From contig JABXJZ010000088.1 of NCBI GenBank assembly GCA_013375335.1, positions 1 to 6,342 of the forward strand: a stretch of 6,342 bases of DNA, read 5' to 3'. The translations under genes and the position numbers were made by a program. Below the pieces are notes generated by a model. That model saw only the letters and a program-made list of their open reading frames with translations, was not told where the DNA came from and ran no database searches. Numbering within the stretch: position 1 is the first letter of the stretch; the number at the start of each line of letters is the position of its first letter. This stretch comes from Desulfobacterales bacterium (GTDB taxonomy: Bacteria > Desulfobacterota > DSM-4660 > Desulfatiglandales > B25-G16). This document shows, piece by piece, positions 6,180 to 6,342 of the stretch.

Positions 6180-6342
6180 ATGACAGTGGTGAAGACTGGC
6201 ATGAAGGGCAGCAAGCTAATGATTGTGGCGTTGGTCTTATGGGCGGGCGTAGGACTCGCCGCCGGGAGCGCATCTGCTGCGGAATATCCCAAGCGGCCCA
6301 TAAGCATGATCTGTCCGTGGGGAGCGGGCGGCGGCACGGACG
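6180..6342 (+). CDS. TctC/Bug-family tripartite tricarboxylate transporter substrate-binding protein, 3'-partial
   Basis: Only the first 54 codons are inside the window. The product begins with a basic N-terminus (K5, K9, K12), a hydrophobic core (about 13-28) and a small-residue cleavage region, SASA followed by AEYP near residues 33-35. This is a classic Sec signal peptide, so the protein is periplasmic. The mature start, YPKRPISMICPWGAGGGTD (36-54), is the hallmark opening of Bug/TctC proteins: a Y-P-x-(R/K)-P-I strand leading to P-W-x-A-G-G-G-x-D, which contacts the carboxylate of the ligand in known relatives. These proteins capture organic acids, amides or related solutes and deliver them to TctA/TctB membrane subunits, or act alone in sensing. 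The transporter subunits may lie to the right, outside the window. The gene is transcribed away from the operon. The ligand cannot be told from this fragment. Confidence 0.88.
   Translation, partial: MTVVKTGMKGSKLMIVALVLWAGVGLAAGSASAAEYPKRPISMICPWGAGGGTD

Noticed and set aside
6140..6337. Minus-strand ORF of 65 residues opposite the TctC-like gene
   Set aside because: It lies antisense to a clear signal peptide and Bug-family start with an ideal ribosome site; its Pro/Ala-rich product has no recognisable features.
1..6342. CRISPR arrays, tRNA or rRNA genes, insertion sequences, attachment sites
   Set aside because: No regularly spaced repeats, cloverleaf-like segments, transposase genes or terminal inverted repeats were seen on either strand; nearly all of the window is accounted for by six genes.

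Overview
The window carries six genes: two incomplete genes at the edges and a four-gene block between them on the opposite strand. The likely source is a Gram-negative bacterium of the Desulfobacterota/Deltaproteobacteria type, or another anaerobic or sediment lineage. This rests on a TctC/Bug-type periplasmic binding protein, a secreted cyclase-family hydrolase, strong Shine-Dalgarno sites, and an enzyme resembling the Re-citrate synthase branch of the isopropylmalate/homocitrate synthase family. The taxonomic call is an inference from protein style and has not been verified.

Layout. Bases 1-1031 (+) encode a cyclase-family (kynurenine-formamidase-like) metal hydrolase with an N-terminal export signal; its true start lies left of the window. 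A perfect 36-base palindrome at 1061-1096 sits between this gene and the converging block and looks like a bidirectional terminator. The minus-strand block is read from right to left: 5903-4062, an HMGL-like (Re-citrate/isopropylmalate synthase type) enzyme with a C-terminal Cache/PDC sensor-like domain; 4081-2867, an exported, membrane-anchored protein of NEW3-like Ig-fold repeats; 2865-2107, an ABC ATPase; 2110-1148, an ABC-2 permease. The first two genes overlap by 20 bases, the next pair is separated by one base, and the last pair overlaps by four bases. This is a tightly coupled operon. A 276-base divergent intergenic region (5904-6179) carries a good sigma70-like promoter for the operon. 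On its other side, a TctC/Bug-family solute-binding protein starts at 6180 (+) and runs off the right edge.

How the genes may work together. The NEW3-type protein, ATPase and permease form a recognisable three-component ABC-2 cassette whose substrate cannot be read from the sequence. The first gene is the surprise: a cytosolic carbon-carbon bond-forming enzyme with its own small-molecule sensor-like domain, translationally coupled to the export cassette. The flanking cyclase and TctC protein suggest uptake and hydrolysis of organic acids or amides, but they are transcribed separately from the operon. The flanks are visibly richer in GC than the operon in the stretches sampled by hand.
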